Shown here piece after piece: positions 38,609-50,399 of a DNA stretch of 64,000 bases. The notes beneath the pieces are model-generated. The model did no database searches. It saw only the letters and a program-made list of their open reading frames with translations, and had not been told where the DNA came from. Each line of letters starts with the position of its first letter. Within the stretch, counting starts at the first letter, position 1. The DNA comes from Epiperipatus broadwayi (Eukaryota; Onychophora; Udeonychophora; Euonychophora; Peripatidae), in assembly GCA_028023455.1 (NCBI GenBank), contig JAQFVV010006200.1:8046521-8110520 (forward strand), written 5' to 3'. A program made the position numbers and the translations under genes.

Positions 38609-38983
38609 TTGGAGACAATTTGAAAGAGATATTGAATTCTATCTCTCTCAGAGTTTGTATAAACAAAGCTTGATAATGGGCTATTGGTAAAACTCCATCT
38701 AGTGATCATAAAATGCAAGCTATAGCAAGTTACGAAATTTATAACTTGTTTTGTTTATCATAAATGTACCCTTGAAGGTTTTTGCAATGATATAGATTGC
38801 AGAGGCTTTTACTATATGGTGAAACTGAACTGAATTCAGACCCATATAGCTATCTAGTTTGTTTGACTGGATTTGAAGATATTTATGTATCTGAAAAATT
38901 CATGCTTTCAGGCTGATAGAAAAGTGTTTCATAAATGCTGATTAGTAGAGTTGGTGTTTAGATCTAGTTTCTAGTCTTCCTAC

Positions 38984-39028
38984 CCTTTACTGACGTGAGC
39001 CAACTAGCTTGAAACCATGGTTTAAAGG
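38984..39028 (+). ncRNA. Hammerhead-like ribozyme, unit B2
   Basis: Stem I CCUUUA/UAAAGG pairs 6/6. The core is CUGACGU (38990-38996). Stem II GAGC/GCUU has one G-U pair, and GAAA is intact. Stem III is ACC/GGU and predicted cleavage is after 39022. U is at core position 9. B1 and B2 cores are exactly 420 nt apart, so cleavage at both would release a unit-length RNA, although B1 is damaged. Confidence 0.55.
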
Positions 39029-39182
39029 TTGGAGACAGTCTGAAAGAGATATTGAATTCTATCTTTCTCAGCGTTTGTGTAAACAAAGCTTGATAGTGGG
39101 CTATTGGTAAAGCTCCATCTAGTGATCATAAAGTGCAAGCTATAGCAAGTTAAGAAATTTATAACTTGTTTTGTTTATCATA

Positions 39183-39585
39183 TATATATATTAAATGGGA
39201 CATTATTGGACTTTGTGAAGTTAGACGAAAAGGTGAAGAGACAATTGATTTAAAAAGTGGACATGTACTCTATTATAAAGGCACAAATATTGGAAATACA
39301 AGTGGAGTAGGATTCATTATAAACAAAAAGTGGAAGAACAATATTGTGGAGATTGATGGTGTATCAGACAGAGTGGCAAGATTAGTTATACAACTTAATA
39401 GCAGATACCAAATGCAGATAATTCAGGTTTATGCCCCAACAAGTGCTCATAGTGATGAAGTAGTAGAAGATTTTTGTATGGATGTACAAAAGGCTTTCGA
39501 TCAGAGTAAACAACATTTTAAAATTGTTATGGGAGATTTCAGCACTGGAGGTAACATTTGTGAACCGACGAGGAATAGGCTATAC
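39183..39585 (+). pseudogene. LINE endonuclease fragment, still open
   Basis: This 5'- and 3'-truncated piece of the 14700-type LINE reads through most of an APE endonuclease. It encodes KWDIIGLCEVRRKGEE, SGVGFIINKKWKNNIVEID, RVARLVIQL, then QVYAPTSAHSDE and KIVMGDF. Family knowledge places catalytic residues in the E of EVRR, the Y of VYAP and the D/N of GDFN; here the last reads GDFS, so the Asn is lost. The frame is open from 39166 to 39636 only because the fragment is short or young. It directly abuts the TA-rich edge of the hammerhead element. Confidence 0.75.
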
Positions 39586-39639
39586 TTTGAAAATGAGGAA
39601 ATTCTCATGTTTTTGCATTACAATTTAAGAGTTTAAATT

Positions 39640-40455
39640 TTTGAACATTAAAAGTTTTTAATATGTTAAAATAAAAGAAATAATTTTTAATGAGTTAAAA
39701 AAGAAATAACTCTTTAAAAGAATAAAACTAAAAGGAATAATTTTTTAATAGGTTAAAATATGTAAAGGGAATAATTTGGATTAAAAATATTTTTGTTAAA
39801 AAAAAAACAATAGTATAGAAAGATATTTAATATATAACTTTTAATTGAATTCTAATATTAAAACAATGGTCGTATTTTACAATTTTAGAAAGTATAATAC
39901 AGCTATAAAAATTATTTACTATATTTTGATTTTTCAACTAAATTTTTACAACTATTTATTAATACCACAAGACTTTTATAAAACAATGATGGATTAAATT
40001 TCAGAAATAATAATTATTTTTCATTAATAATATTAAAAAGAAAAAAAAAAAACAGAAAAATTCTACAATTTATAAAAGCTTCCTATTAATCAGAATATTT
40101 AAAATATAATTTGATGTCTATTGATTTATAATATGAATATAATTCATGCTTTTGTTTTGAACTTCGGCTTTATGTCAGGCTGAATGTCTTTTTGATTTCC
40201 TTCTAGTTGTCAAATCACTTATTTTGTTTAACTTGTACTGATCTATATTTACTTGATTTACCATTATTAAAAATGATGAAGTTGAAAGATGAGTTTTATT
40301 TAGAATGAATGAATATTTTAATTTTTTTTTTTTACTTATAATATTTAAAAATCACCACAAACTTGATTCAGTAAAAATGTTTTTTTATTACAAAAATTAA
40401 AAAAACAAATTTCACATTTTAATTCTGATGCTGCATTATTTGCGGATATCCTTAC
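39640..40455. other. AT-rich stretch, intron of the BTB gene if the donor is used
   Basis: No exon was recognised. It lies downstream (minus-strand sense) of the GTAAGG donor at 40455-40450, so the next BTB-gene exon should be at or beyond lower coordinates. Confidence 0.35.
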
Positions 40456-40957
40456 CTCCTTCTTCAAGAATTTTTTTTTTTTTTTTCAAACAATTTCCAT
40501 TTTTTCTTCTACAATTTGTGTTATCACTATTCATCATCTTCTTCTTCTTCTGCAGATCAGAATGACAATTAAAAATCTTAAATGATGATTTTTCATGTAC
40601 ATTATATTCTTCATCGTTAACCAAATTATTTTCAGGTGATTCAGATGACTGATAGTTTTGAAATCTGAAAAGGCTACACTGTTTTACTAATTCAGTCATT
40701 TCTAAAGACTTACCTACTTCTTCTACAACTTCCATATTTGAATCATTAATATAGAGAAAACCTGAGTATATATATATTAAAATTATGTTAATTATATCAT
40801 TTGGAACTGATAAAAAAATGGAAGAAGAATCTGGATACATTCTGAATAAAGTTTCAAAGAATGGACAGCTATTTGATAATACTGACTTGCTTACTGGAAA
40901 AATGTTATTTATTATAAAATCAGGCTTAGTGCTAGAATTATGGGAAAATAAAATATC
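40456..40957 (-). CDS. Internal exon encoding a BTB/POZ domain
   Basis: On the minus strand TTTTCTGTTTTAG precedes the exon and GGAG|GTAAGG ends it. The frame opens exactly at the acceptor: the codon just before GAT is TAG. It runs 167 codons plus one base. Residues 1-97 fit a BTB/POZ dimerisation and adaptor domain: DILF start, FIINNIFPVSKSVLSNSCPFF, then SVPNDIINIILIYIYSGFLY and SLEMTELVKQC, which match the VLa..S.fF, L.fiYtG and L.m.eLv..C signatures. The tail is acidic/polar, then poly-lysine. BTB proteins are transcription factors, Cul3 adaptors or channel parts; which one cannot be told without the other exons. If the donor is not used, the frame stops at 40436. An intact frame argues against a pseudogene. 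Confidence 0.68.
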
Positions 40958-41395
40958 CTAAAACAGAAAACAAATAAAAATAAGTAATACTAGTAAAAAT
41001 CAAATGGAAATTTATAAATATAAACAATCAATCAATTATGTTATTAGAACTGTTAGATCATTTTAAAATAATAAAAACAATTTAATGAAGTATAGTTTAT
41101 AAAATCATAAATAACAAGATATAATAGTTAAAAACTTCTTCACAACTTTGAACCAGTTATTATTTACAATAAATATTTGTCATTTTACAGACTCCAGTTT
41201 AAAGGTTTACGTTTGCAGCTCAGCTGCCATTCTGGTGTTTGAATTCTTAAGTGATAGATCCAGTTTAATTTTCTTTTTTTAGTTTGTTATTAAATTCATT
41301 ACAATAATTCAAAATCCTACATACTGCATTTTCAAAACAGTATTTCACATTATAAAAATTTCTATAATAACAAGAAATATATATTACTTTGTTTA
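40958..41395. other. Upstream intron of the BTB gene, non-coding
   Basis: It contains the polypyrimidine tract and acceptor on the minus strand. No further exon or repeat was recognised. Confidence 0.35.
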
Positions 41396-44011
41396 CATTA
41401 GTATTTCCAACTGGTGATTTATGGAAAAATTTTAATGGTCCACAAAAAGTTTATAAATTTGTTCATATTTATTACATATTTTTTTACAATCTTTTAAATT
41501 ATGACTAATTTTATTAAATTTATCTTTAATTCAGAGTTCTAGAATTTTCTAATGTTTGTTGTTTTATTTATAGGAAAATAAATTAAGAAGCAAAACACAA
41601 GACCTATAAAAAAGTTTCTATTTCCTAGAATTAATCATCTCACAGTAAAAACACTGTTCCATTAACAATTTTGCACATGCATATTTCATGCACTGAAGCA
41701 GATTTCGTTATGTATAAAAATAATCTAACAATTGTCAGTTGTATATACTACATAGTTTGCCATAGCCAGCCGATCGCAATTGCAGTGGCATGCAGTGATA
41801 TAAATTACTATGTAATGAGTATGTACTATAAATTCAAGTATATTAAGTACTTAATTTACTTCTTTGATAAATTTTAGTCATTTAAAAATGAATAATAACA
41901 AAAAAAAACATCAAAAACTATTCCAGACTTTCTTCAAAAACCAAGTACAAGTACTTTGAATGCTAATGAAAATATTATTTATTCACAAAATGATTCACCT
42001 CAAGCAAAATGAAAATATACTGCTGTTCATCAACCCAATTCTGATTATTTAAAATTTGACTTCATTTCTTGGCCTAAGTTGAAAGAAAATTTATCCAGAC
42101 CTTGATGTAATATTTGCAGAAAAAATTTAGCTAATAAATGTATGAAACCAGCAAAATTAATATGCCATTTACAGACCAAACATGCAAATTTACAAAACAA
42201 GCCACTGGCTTTTTTTTTTTTTTTTGAAGGTAAAAGTACTAAACTGTAAAAACAAAAACCATCTTTTAAAAAAATTATTTTTATCAATAATTCTCTTGAA
42301 AAAGTATCATATTTAGTTGCTTTAAGGATTTCTATCCAACAAAAGCAATATTCTATTGCTGAAAACTAAATCAAATCATGTTTAATATATATATGTTCTG
42401 AAATCCTAAATACAATTGCTAAAGACAAAAAGAAAACTTTGCCACTTTCTAATGAAATATTCAATGCAGATTTACTGAAATAAAAATTGATGAAGATCAA
42501 TGAATTTAAACAGTAAACAAATCATTATTCACAATTCAAATAGACAAATCTACAAATATCATAAATAGGACCATACTTTTGTTATATTTGTTATATTGAT
42601 TACACAATCAATGATGTAAAAGAATAATTTTTTTGTTGTGTTGAACTTCCTAATCGCACAACTAGTTCAGATATATTTAAAATAATTGAGAATTACATAA
42701 AAAAGAACTCACTTAATTGGAAAAATTTTGTTCGCTTATATATTGGAGCAATAAATATGATTGGAATACATTCAAGAATTGCAAAAAAAAAAAATGAAAG
42801 AAGCAGCAGATAACAAAATGATTTAGCTGCTAAAAAATTGTCTTCTGATTTGAACAATGTTCATACTCAATCGATAAAAAAAGCGTTGGTGGCCTAGTGG
42901 TTAGCATAGCTGCCTTCCAAGCAGCAGGCCTGGGATCGCTTCCTGGTCAACGCTTTGACATATAAATAATAATAATAATAATAATAAATTATATTAAACG
43001 CAACACATTAAATTCAAGACTATTTTCAAATACTTGCAATGAAATGGAATCTGGACATGAAAATTTACTACTTCATGCAGAAATACAATGATGGTTGAGA
43101 GGAAAAAAAGTTGAAAACATTTCTAGAAACAAAAAATTCAGAACTGAGAAATAATTTCCGTAACAATTGGATTGCTAAACTGGCTTACATGTCAAACATA
43201 TTTTCATTAATAAATGAACTAAATTTAATCCTGCAAAAAATAGTACTACTTTTGATTTATGGAATAAAATTGGGGCATTCAAGAAAAAATTAAAACTATG
43301 GTGTGTGTAAATTGATAAAAATATCAAAAATTTGAAAAATACTTCAAGGACATTTAACAGAACTTTGTTATGTGACACATGGAAGAGCAACATGTAGATT
43401 TTTAATTTATTGATCAAGAAAATAACCTGATTTGGAACAGGAAAAATTAATAGATGTAAGTTTGCATTAAAGCTACTATTTAATTCAACAAGTATAACAC
43501 AATTTTAAGTTAAAATTAAAACTGAATATCTGAACTTACACAAAAAAGTCTTATTGTCATTTTCTATTACATACTTATATGAATCGACATTTTCAACAAT
43601 GGCACTCATAAAATCAAAAGAAAAAAAACGTTTATTAATAAATCCAGCTTTGCATTTAGCAGTCACCCCAAGACTTAATAAGCTAGTTACTGAAAAAAAT
43701 CAGCAACACTCACATTAGTTTTTTGTTTTATAATTATGTTTTGCTCAGTTATTTAAACATTATTCTTTGTTTTTTCTTCACATTTTGTTTATTATCAATT
43801 TAATATTTTTTTAGTTAATTTACTTGTATAGTTTTGTTGATTATTCTATGCTTCTTCATCATTCTTTAAATATATATATTAAATTTGTTAAACACTACAT
43901 TAATTATATTCTATTGTAAAAGCACCTGCCCTTTCTTCCATACTTCCTTTGGTCCGTAATAAAAAAAAAATTAAAATTTGTCTGTGGCATGTAGTCAGTT
44001 GAGATACATTG
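41396..44011 (+). mobile_element. Full-length decayed hAT transposon (ZBED5/SCAND3-like transposase)
   Basis: The ends are imperfect inverted repeats: the left end has TTTCCAACTGGTG and AAATTTTAATGGTCCAC, the right end (complement) has ATCTCAACTGACT and AAATTTTAA..GGACCA. Between about 41889 and 43717 a broken plus-strand frame encodes a BED-type finger (CNIC, KPAKLICHLQTKHAN), IINNSLEKVSYLVALRI, FFCCVELPNRTTSSDIFKII and the C-terminal hAT dimerisation block (YLYESTFSTMALIKSK, then LAVTPRLNKLV, ending SH). Several frameshifts and stops make it dead. A tRNA-like SINE interrupts it at 42883. It sits upstream of the BTB exon on the opposite strand. Confidence 0.8.
42883..42987 (+). mobile_element. 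tRNA-Gly(TCC)-like SINE with (TAA)n tail
   Basis: 42883-42953 folds as a tRNA. The acceptor GCGTTGG pairs with TCAACGC over seven positions (one G-T), and the anticodon loop CTTCCAA lies between GCTGC and GCAGC, giving anticodon TCC. The T-arm is CTGGG/CCTGG. The T-loop reads ATCGCTT, so both partners of the T54-A58 pair are lost. A TTGACA block and a TAA repeat (to ~42987) follow, as in the 12823 copy. It lies inside a transposase relic. These points favour a SINE over a working tRNA gene. Confidence 0.7.
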
Positions 44012-44499
44012 GTTTAGATTTAGCATTAACATTGAAATTCTGAATTGGAAATAAATATATTTTTGTTTTGTTGTGTTTTATATCATCTAACATTTCTTCA
44101 TTTAAAAAAAAAAAATTATTTAAAAAAATTGTAAAGAGTTCACTAAAGTTTACAATGCCTCTAAAATCGAGATTCTAGAACTGATAATGATTAAATAATA
44201 AAACATGTGCTCATACCATTCTTTTGCTGTTAAATTGATTCTATATCAGAAAATTTAACACATGTAACAAAATTTGTTTAAACAATTTAAATTTTACATA
44301 AAAACAAATTTTAATTATGAACCATGATTTTTTAATTAAAAGAACAGGCTATTCTTATGTGATTATATAAAATTTTATTAGAGGTGAAAAAAAAAGTTTA
44401 AAAAAAATTTTTCTTCAGAAATCGGATTAATGATTAAAAATAAAGCACCGACCAAGTCATTATCAGAATCATTTTTAACCATTAACTATCGATTATAGA
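44012..44499. other. Non-coding AT-rich stretch
   Basis: Nothing recognisable; several poly-A and poly-T runs. Confidence 0.4.
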
Positions 44500-45990
44500 A
44501 TAAAGATCTCTTCTCCAAGTTTAATGTAGTTTCTCCATTCCCTAGTCTTTCTTCTCAACAACACATCAGCAAACTTCCTTATTTCATCCATTCATTTCAC
44601 ATGCAGTCTCTTTCCAGGTTTTTGATAATCTTTTGGAATTAACTTAAGACTTCAATTATCCATCTATTGTCATCTTTTTTTAAAAATATGTATAGCCCAC
44701 CTCTATTTCAACTTAATTCTTTCAATAATACCAATGATAATTGCCCTTATCCATAAATTTTGTTTTGATATTTTCTTATTATTTCGCGCATAGATCTCTG
44801 CATACTTCATTGCTTCATCTGAAGCCTCTGAAATTCTCTTTTGTTAATTGTCTAAGTATCAAATACATAAGTAAGAACTAGTAAAACACATTTGTTAAAA
44901 ACTTTCCTTTTCAAATACATAGACAAATTTCCTTTTAATATTAAATTATTTATATCAAAAGCACTCAATCCAAGTTTAATCTTATGATTAATTTTATCCA
45001 CTATATTTTGATTTATATAAATAATATAAGATACTCATGTAACTATTAACTTCCAAATCATGATTACTAATTTTTATTTTTCTTCTGAGAAAATCCACTG
45101 CACCTTACCTCAGCCTTTTTAGCATTTACTTTTAGTCCCACTTTATTTTCATCTAGTAACTTTTATAACATTTTCAAAAGTATGAAACCTTATTTGCAAA
45201 AAAAACCAAAACAATCATATTATCTACAAAGTCTCTATGATTTAAATAATCTCTAATTATTATTATTATTTCATTAGCTCCCCATTTTATTCCATAAAAT
45301 ATTTCCTGTAAAACTAGTCTAAAAACTTTTGGAAATATTGAATCACAGCTGTTGCATTTTGATAAACCTTCAGAATATAACAATACTCTGGGTCAACATC
45401 TTGAAATTCAATGCTTTAGTTACTATAGAAATATTTATAAAATTCAAAGCATAATGACAACTCATATTCATTTGTCTTTTATAACTTCTCTAAATACATG
45501 AATGTGATCCATTGTGCTAAAAACAATTTTAAATTCACCTTGTTCTTTTCATTGGTTAGAAGCTAAAGTTTGCTATAAATGAAATGCAATTATCTTGGTA
45601 AAGATTTATTGATAGAAGACTGATAGGTCTATAATTTCTAATTTCTTCATTATCTTCCTTAAATATCAATATTAATGCATTCTTCCAATCATCTGGTATA
45701 TCTTTATCATTTAGACATTTGGTATACAACTTTGTCAACAAATTTTCTATTTTATTATTATTTTTTGGAGGTTGTCTTTTTCATAAATTTAATTACATGG
45801 ATCAGTTTTTCACTTAAAATGTTGGTTAATTCAGATGTAGCAATTGTAGAGGATAGTATGTTTTATTTATTGTTTATTACTCTTCCCCACATTTCATGTT
45901 ATTTACTGTAATTCCATCATTTCTTATTACAGAAATATCTTTCTAATATCAAGATATTATTTTAAACTTTTGAAACATTTATTCTATTCT
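44500..45990 (-). pseudogene. LINE relic, RT start to C-terminus, minus strand
   Basis: It belongs to the 14700-type family. 45741-45600 (minus) encodes KLYTKCLNDKDIPDDWKN, then IFKEDNEEIRNYRPISLL, the most consensus-like RT start in the window. 45350-44800 covers the later RT with frame breaks, and 44620-44560 the FPGK..H.KWMDEIRKF C-terminal block. It is inactive. Confidence 0.65.
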
Positions 45991-48900
45991 ATATTCATAT
46001 TCCAAATAGAAGCAATTTTACATCTATATTTTTTTGCAATCTACTGTTATATTTTACTTTTTTATATAAACATTATATATATTTATAAGTAATGCTTATT
46101 AAAAAAAATCAATTTATTTCATTGTCATATATCTTTACTGAAAACAATACCTGCCAGTTTTGTGTGCATATGTAATATGTATCACTGTGGTCTAAACAGT
46201 AGCAATTACATTTCATTTAATGCCATATATGGTTATTATTTTTTCTACTTTTTTTATATAAATATTATATTTTTTGTAAGTTATGCTTATAATCAAATTT
46301 ATTTCATTACAACAACTTATTCTAATTTTCCTAAAATAGCAACATTCCCCTAATAAGCTATAGCCATTTCCATAAGGTGAAAGGTAGGACAGATAATAAA
46401 GACTACACTTATATTTTATATTGCACTAAATCAAAACAATTTTTTTCTATTTAATTATCACCATCATGTCTAAAATTGCAATATATAAACACCTTGAAGA
46501 ATGTTTTAAGACTTTCATCCTATCACTTTTTCTCTTTGTTTTTTTATAATATATATATTATTATTATTATTTTGCTATTATTTAAAAATAAATTTTATTT
46601 TTTGACAAATTATAATTTATTAGTTTTCTTTGCATAATATTTGATTTACAATAATTATTGTTAAGTATTAATGTTATTTATTAGAAAGAAAAATATTTCT
46701 ACCTAAGGTCTGCAAGCATTGAAGATTGATGAGACTGCTGGTAAAAATGAAATGTGCCAGGACATCTAAGAAGTAACATTTTAAAGTAAAGAATTATTTC
46801 AGTTTAAGACATATCATTTTTTTAAGAATTTGAAGAGGAATGTAATGAAGCCATCTATAAAATTGTGACTTTAAAATCTATAATTTTGAATCTATATACA
46901 AATAAGAATTTTTAAAAGTATTAAAATCTTATTTTTTTAAAGTAATAATTTTTTTCCAGCTTCATTAAATTCCTTAATATTTGCTTTTTCTAACAAGATA
47001 TAGCATTATAATATGTGTTGAAACTGCATTATTGTCCAAATTGTATATCAATCCAATCCTCTAAAATCTAATATAGTTTCATCAGTAAACAAATTAACTC
47101 TTGAAACATAATAATATATTATCTCTCCAACAACCTCTAAGTTTTTGTGGAATATGAAATCATATTTTAACTCTAACTATAATGCAAATTATTAAAAAAC
47201 CATTGTTTTAAATGTGAGATGCTTCATGTTCTTTTATAATAATTTTTCTTTTTAAACAAAATGTTTATGATAGACAGTTAATGTATTAAGCAAAAATTCA
47301 TTAATAACAGATATTTGAATTTAAAACACCAATACTATTATTTCTAATAACTTTTGTCCAAAATCTACTATTTATATTAATATATGCATTGAAGTAACCA
47401 AGAAGAAAAATTTGATATTTTAATTATATTATTGTAATAATGATGGCTATTAAAGAATAAAAGCTTTATTTCTCTGAATTCTTCAAATTGAATGTATGTA
47501 CACATATATACATTAATAAATAAATCATGTACTATTATACAATAGACAAATTTAAATAAAAATAACTACATCAATCTGAAATTTTGACAGTTCCTTAGCT
47601 ATTAGTGCTATTCTTCATTCAGGTCTTAAAAAGTTTGGATTGAATTAGCACATCCCACATAAAGTATATATTTTTTAAAAGATTAAATTTACATTTACCT
47701 TTAATATCATCACTGTCTCCTGCTTTATTAATAATATTGATATAATTATTTTTATCATATTAATGACTAATCTACCAGCATATTAACCTAGTCAGACTGT
47801 ATCAGATGGGATGTTTTTAAACTATCTTTTTTAAGTGCCTTCCCTTTTCATAATAAACAGGAGAATCTTTAATAAAGCAGTCTAAATAGTCATTGCCAAG
47901 CTGAAATCCCTGCCCCAAATCCAATTCCAGTCTGACTTAATAGTAACTGTACTGCCTTAAATCTAACTCTGCCATTATTTGATTTAAAAAAAATTAAATA
48001 GGGAAGTTGCATAAACACACAATCCTACTATCATAATTAGTATAGGCAGATTAATCAATAGTATAAGAAGTTCATAATGACTGCACCCTATGATAAATCA
48101 AGTGACCAACTCAATAAGAGAAAGAAGAAAATATACTGTTAATATTGAAAATAGTATCTAACTCTTGATAAATCAGCAGGAGGTACTCTTAATCAGACAC
48201 TGCTAATTGTTCAATCACAATTTGAACTCATATCTGAAAGTCATTCCACTATCTACCACTTGTGGACTACATCTAGCATAAATAGTAATAATAATTAAGC
48301 ATAATAAACATTATACTAATTAAATCTAATAGATAATTGTTTGGAAGCAAAATGTTTGTGCAAAATACTAAAAAAAAATCTAAATGAAGTTAAATCTATA
48401 CATCCAGATAAAGATATTAGTAAATTATTTACTATAATTGTATCTGATTATAGCAGACATTAATTAAGATTGCAGCAATAAATAAATTATGCAAATTTCT
48501 GGAAAACTCTAATCCATATGAAGAATAATAAGATGAAAAATATAAATACAGCCTAGAAAAATGACGTAACTGCTGCATGGAAAGTCAGATAAAGAACAAA
48601 GTTAAGTCCAACTGTTAATACAACATAGGAAAATATTACTATCCCACAGCTTCTACCTCTGTACATATGAAAGCAATACAGAGACTTGTATGGTCACCTG
48701 GATATTCATTATTATTTAAGCCTAAGAACACACTATTTTTATATCAATGTAAATCAGATTTATTATATATATATACTCATGTAAATATATCAAAGCAGTC
48801 TATATTTAAACAATACCAATATCAATAACAATCTCAATATGTTGTCAAGGCAATCTTTTTGCAATAAAGATGGAAAAATACCTTTATCTATGGACTAATG

Positions 48901-49536
48901 TTTATATAGACACTAAAGATAGCAACTAGACTAATGAGAATGTGAATTGTTAATTCAAAAAGTTTACATAAACCTCATTAAACAAGCAAATACAACGTAT
49001 TGAAAACAGACTAACAAATAGTCAATTATAACTTTCAGAATGCACTGAAACTATATATTACTTAGACAATAAAACTAATAATGCTCAAAGATAGATAAAT
49101 TTATAAATGTAAATGTATGAAAGGAGTCCACATCTAAACAATAGTCATATCAATAATAATCAACAATATCGATCTGTTGACAAGGCACCTCCTTTTTACA
49201 ATAAAGGTGGACATCCATCTTTATCTATGGTCTAATATGTTTATTAAAGATAAAGATTGCAATTTAATTAAAGAGAGTAAGATTATTAATTCAAAGAAAT
49301 TTAAATAAACCTAATCAAATAGGCATTATTACATTTTTACTAAAAAAATCTTTGATAATTACTATTTTAACAGCCAATTCAATATTTAAGCTAAAAAACT
49401 CATTGTAGAATTTACACTATAAACTATTATAGAAAAGATTTTAAAAAAAAACTATAATTTTAGTTATAATAAAAAATATTGACTTTTATCATTATGCATT
49501 GGAGAGTCATTTTTTTGCCCTCTCTTATTAAAGTTG
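45991..49536. other. Long AT-rich stretch with minor repeats
   Basis: No gene was seen. A possible LINE scrap lies at 46706-46860 (plus strand reads LKIDETAGKNEMCQDI, resembling a 'GKA.G.D.I' RT start). A diverged repeat pair is at 48818-48930 and 49132-49240. The rest has no recognisable content. Confidence 0.4.
48818..49240 (+). repeat. Diverged direct repeat pair, ~315-bp spacing
   Basis: 48818-48930 and 49132-49240 share the order: TAAACAATA, ATATCAATAA, CAATAT, TTGTCAAGGCA (or TTGACAAGGCA), TTTTTGCAATAAAG-type, and CTTTATCTATGG followed by CTAAT. This is consistent with two tandem units of an old repeat. Confidence 0.45.
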
Positions 49537-50261
49537 TAGGTACCTATATATTATCCTGTCACCCAAGCTTGGCAATCATTTTTTTGATTATATATTTTTA
49601 GGGGGCTTCAATAAATATTGAAAATAAAATGGCTGACAAGAAGCTGTCATATTTAATGTTTATCTTTTTTTGTTGTTATTAGTATTATTATAAAAATAAA
49701 AAGAATTACACAATTGTAAGTAAAGTACAACCTTAAATTTAATAATTTAGAAGGGTTATTCATCACAAGCCCTCTAACCATGTTCCCTTCGGAATAGATA
49801 TTCTTTTGTAACAAGTTTTCTGATTGCATCACCATTGTGGGCCTCTTTGAAGATAAAATATCATATTATGCCCATTAACACAAACTTTTTAAGAGGGCAG
49901 GGTCCCTAATCTTTGGAAATACTCCACTGAATGGTCTTCTGTCAATGCAAGATCTCAAAATTTAATCATTTTGCAAAAATGGCAATGAAAAAACCCAAGA
50001 TGCTCACATAAAAGAATGACAACTTTATGCTGAAAGTAAAAAAAAATCATGACAATGTTCAAAGTGGGTTAGCATTTATACATCTTGTGAATGGAATTTA
50101 TAATAGATTTATTAATATGTTTTAAAGTTAACAGGAATTTATAATCAACTTATTAATATTTCTTTAACTTAACTTTATATGCGCCTGAAAATGTATAATG
50201 TATAATTTTAAAAAAATGGCTGCTAAGTTTGGGTGACAAGATAATATGTAAATACCAAATT
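49537..50261. mobile_element. 725-bp element with ~50-bp terminal inverted repeats
   Basis: The left end (49537-49587) and the reverse complement of the right end (50211-50261) share TATATTATC.TGTCACCCAA and a closing CATTTTTTT, about 78% over 50 bp. The interior is non-coding and has two 42-bp direct units at 50093-50176 (GGAATTTATAAT..). It is a MITE-like DNA element of unassigned superfamily. Confidence 0.45.
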
Positions 50262-50399
50262 TTATATTCAGTGTCTTAAACAATGCCAGATTGTTACATA
50301 TATCTAATTAAAATGATTATTATATACACAACCTTTCAGCCCTCAATTGGAAAAGTTAGTTATACAATATCATGTTCTTAATAGAAGACAAATTATAAT

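Larger units (their letters stand above)
37635..39182. mobile_element. Retrozyme-like tandem-plus-inverted element, 420-bp unit
   Basis: Layout: unit A1 (37635-38054, 420 bp), truncated A2 (38055-38437), then inverted B1 (38438-38707, truncated), B2 (38708-39127, 420 bp) and a 55-bp start of B3. A units and B units are mutual reverse complements, so the whole can form a hairpin with arms of ~690 bp. Every unit contains a hammerhead core (minus strand in A, plus in B), and each unit end carries TCACTAGATGGAGC or its near match. There is no coding capacity. Runs of TA repeats flank both sides, which hides any target duplication. The unit is related to the 50.4-51.3 kb element (shared GGCTCAC.TCAGT, GCTATATGGGTCTGAATTCA and AAAGCCTC-type blocks). 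Confidence 0.8.

Noticed and set aside
42883-42953. Functional tRNA-Gly(TCC) gene
   Set aside because: The cloverleaf is good, but the T-loop has lost both conserved T54 and A58, it sits inside a dead transposase with a (TAA)n tail, and a sister copy at 12823 shares the same oddities. A SINE explains this better.
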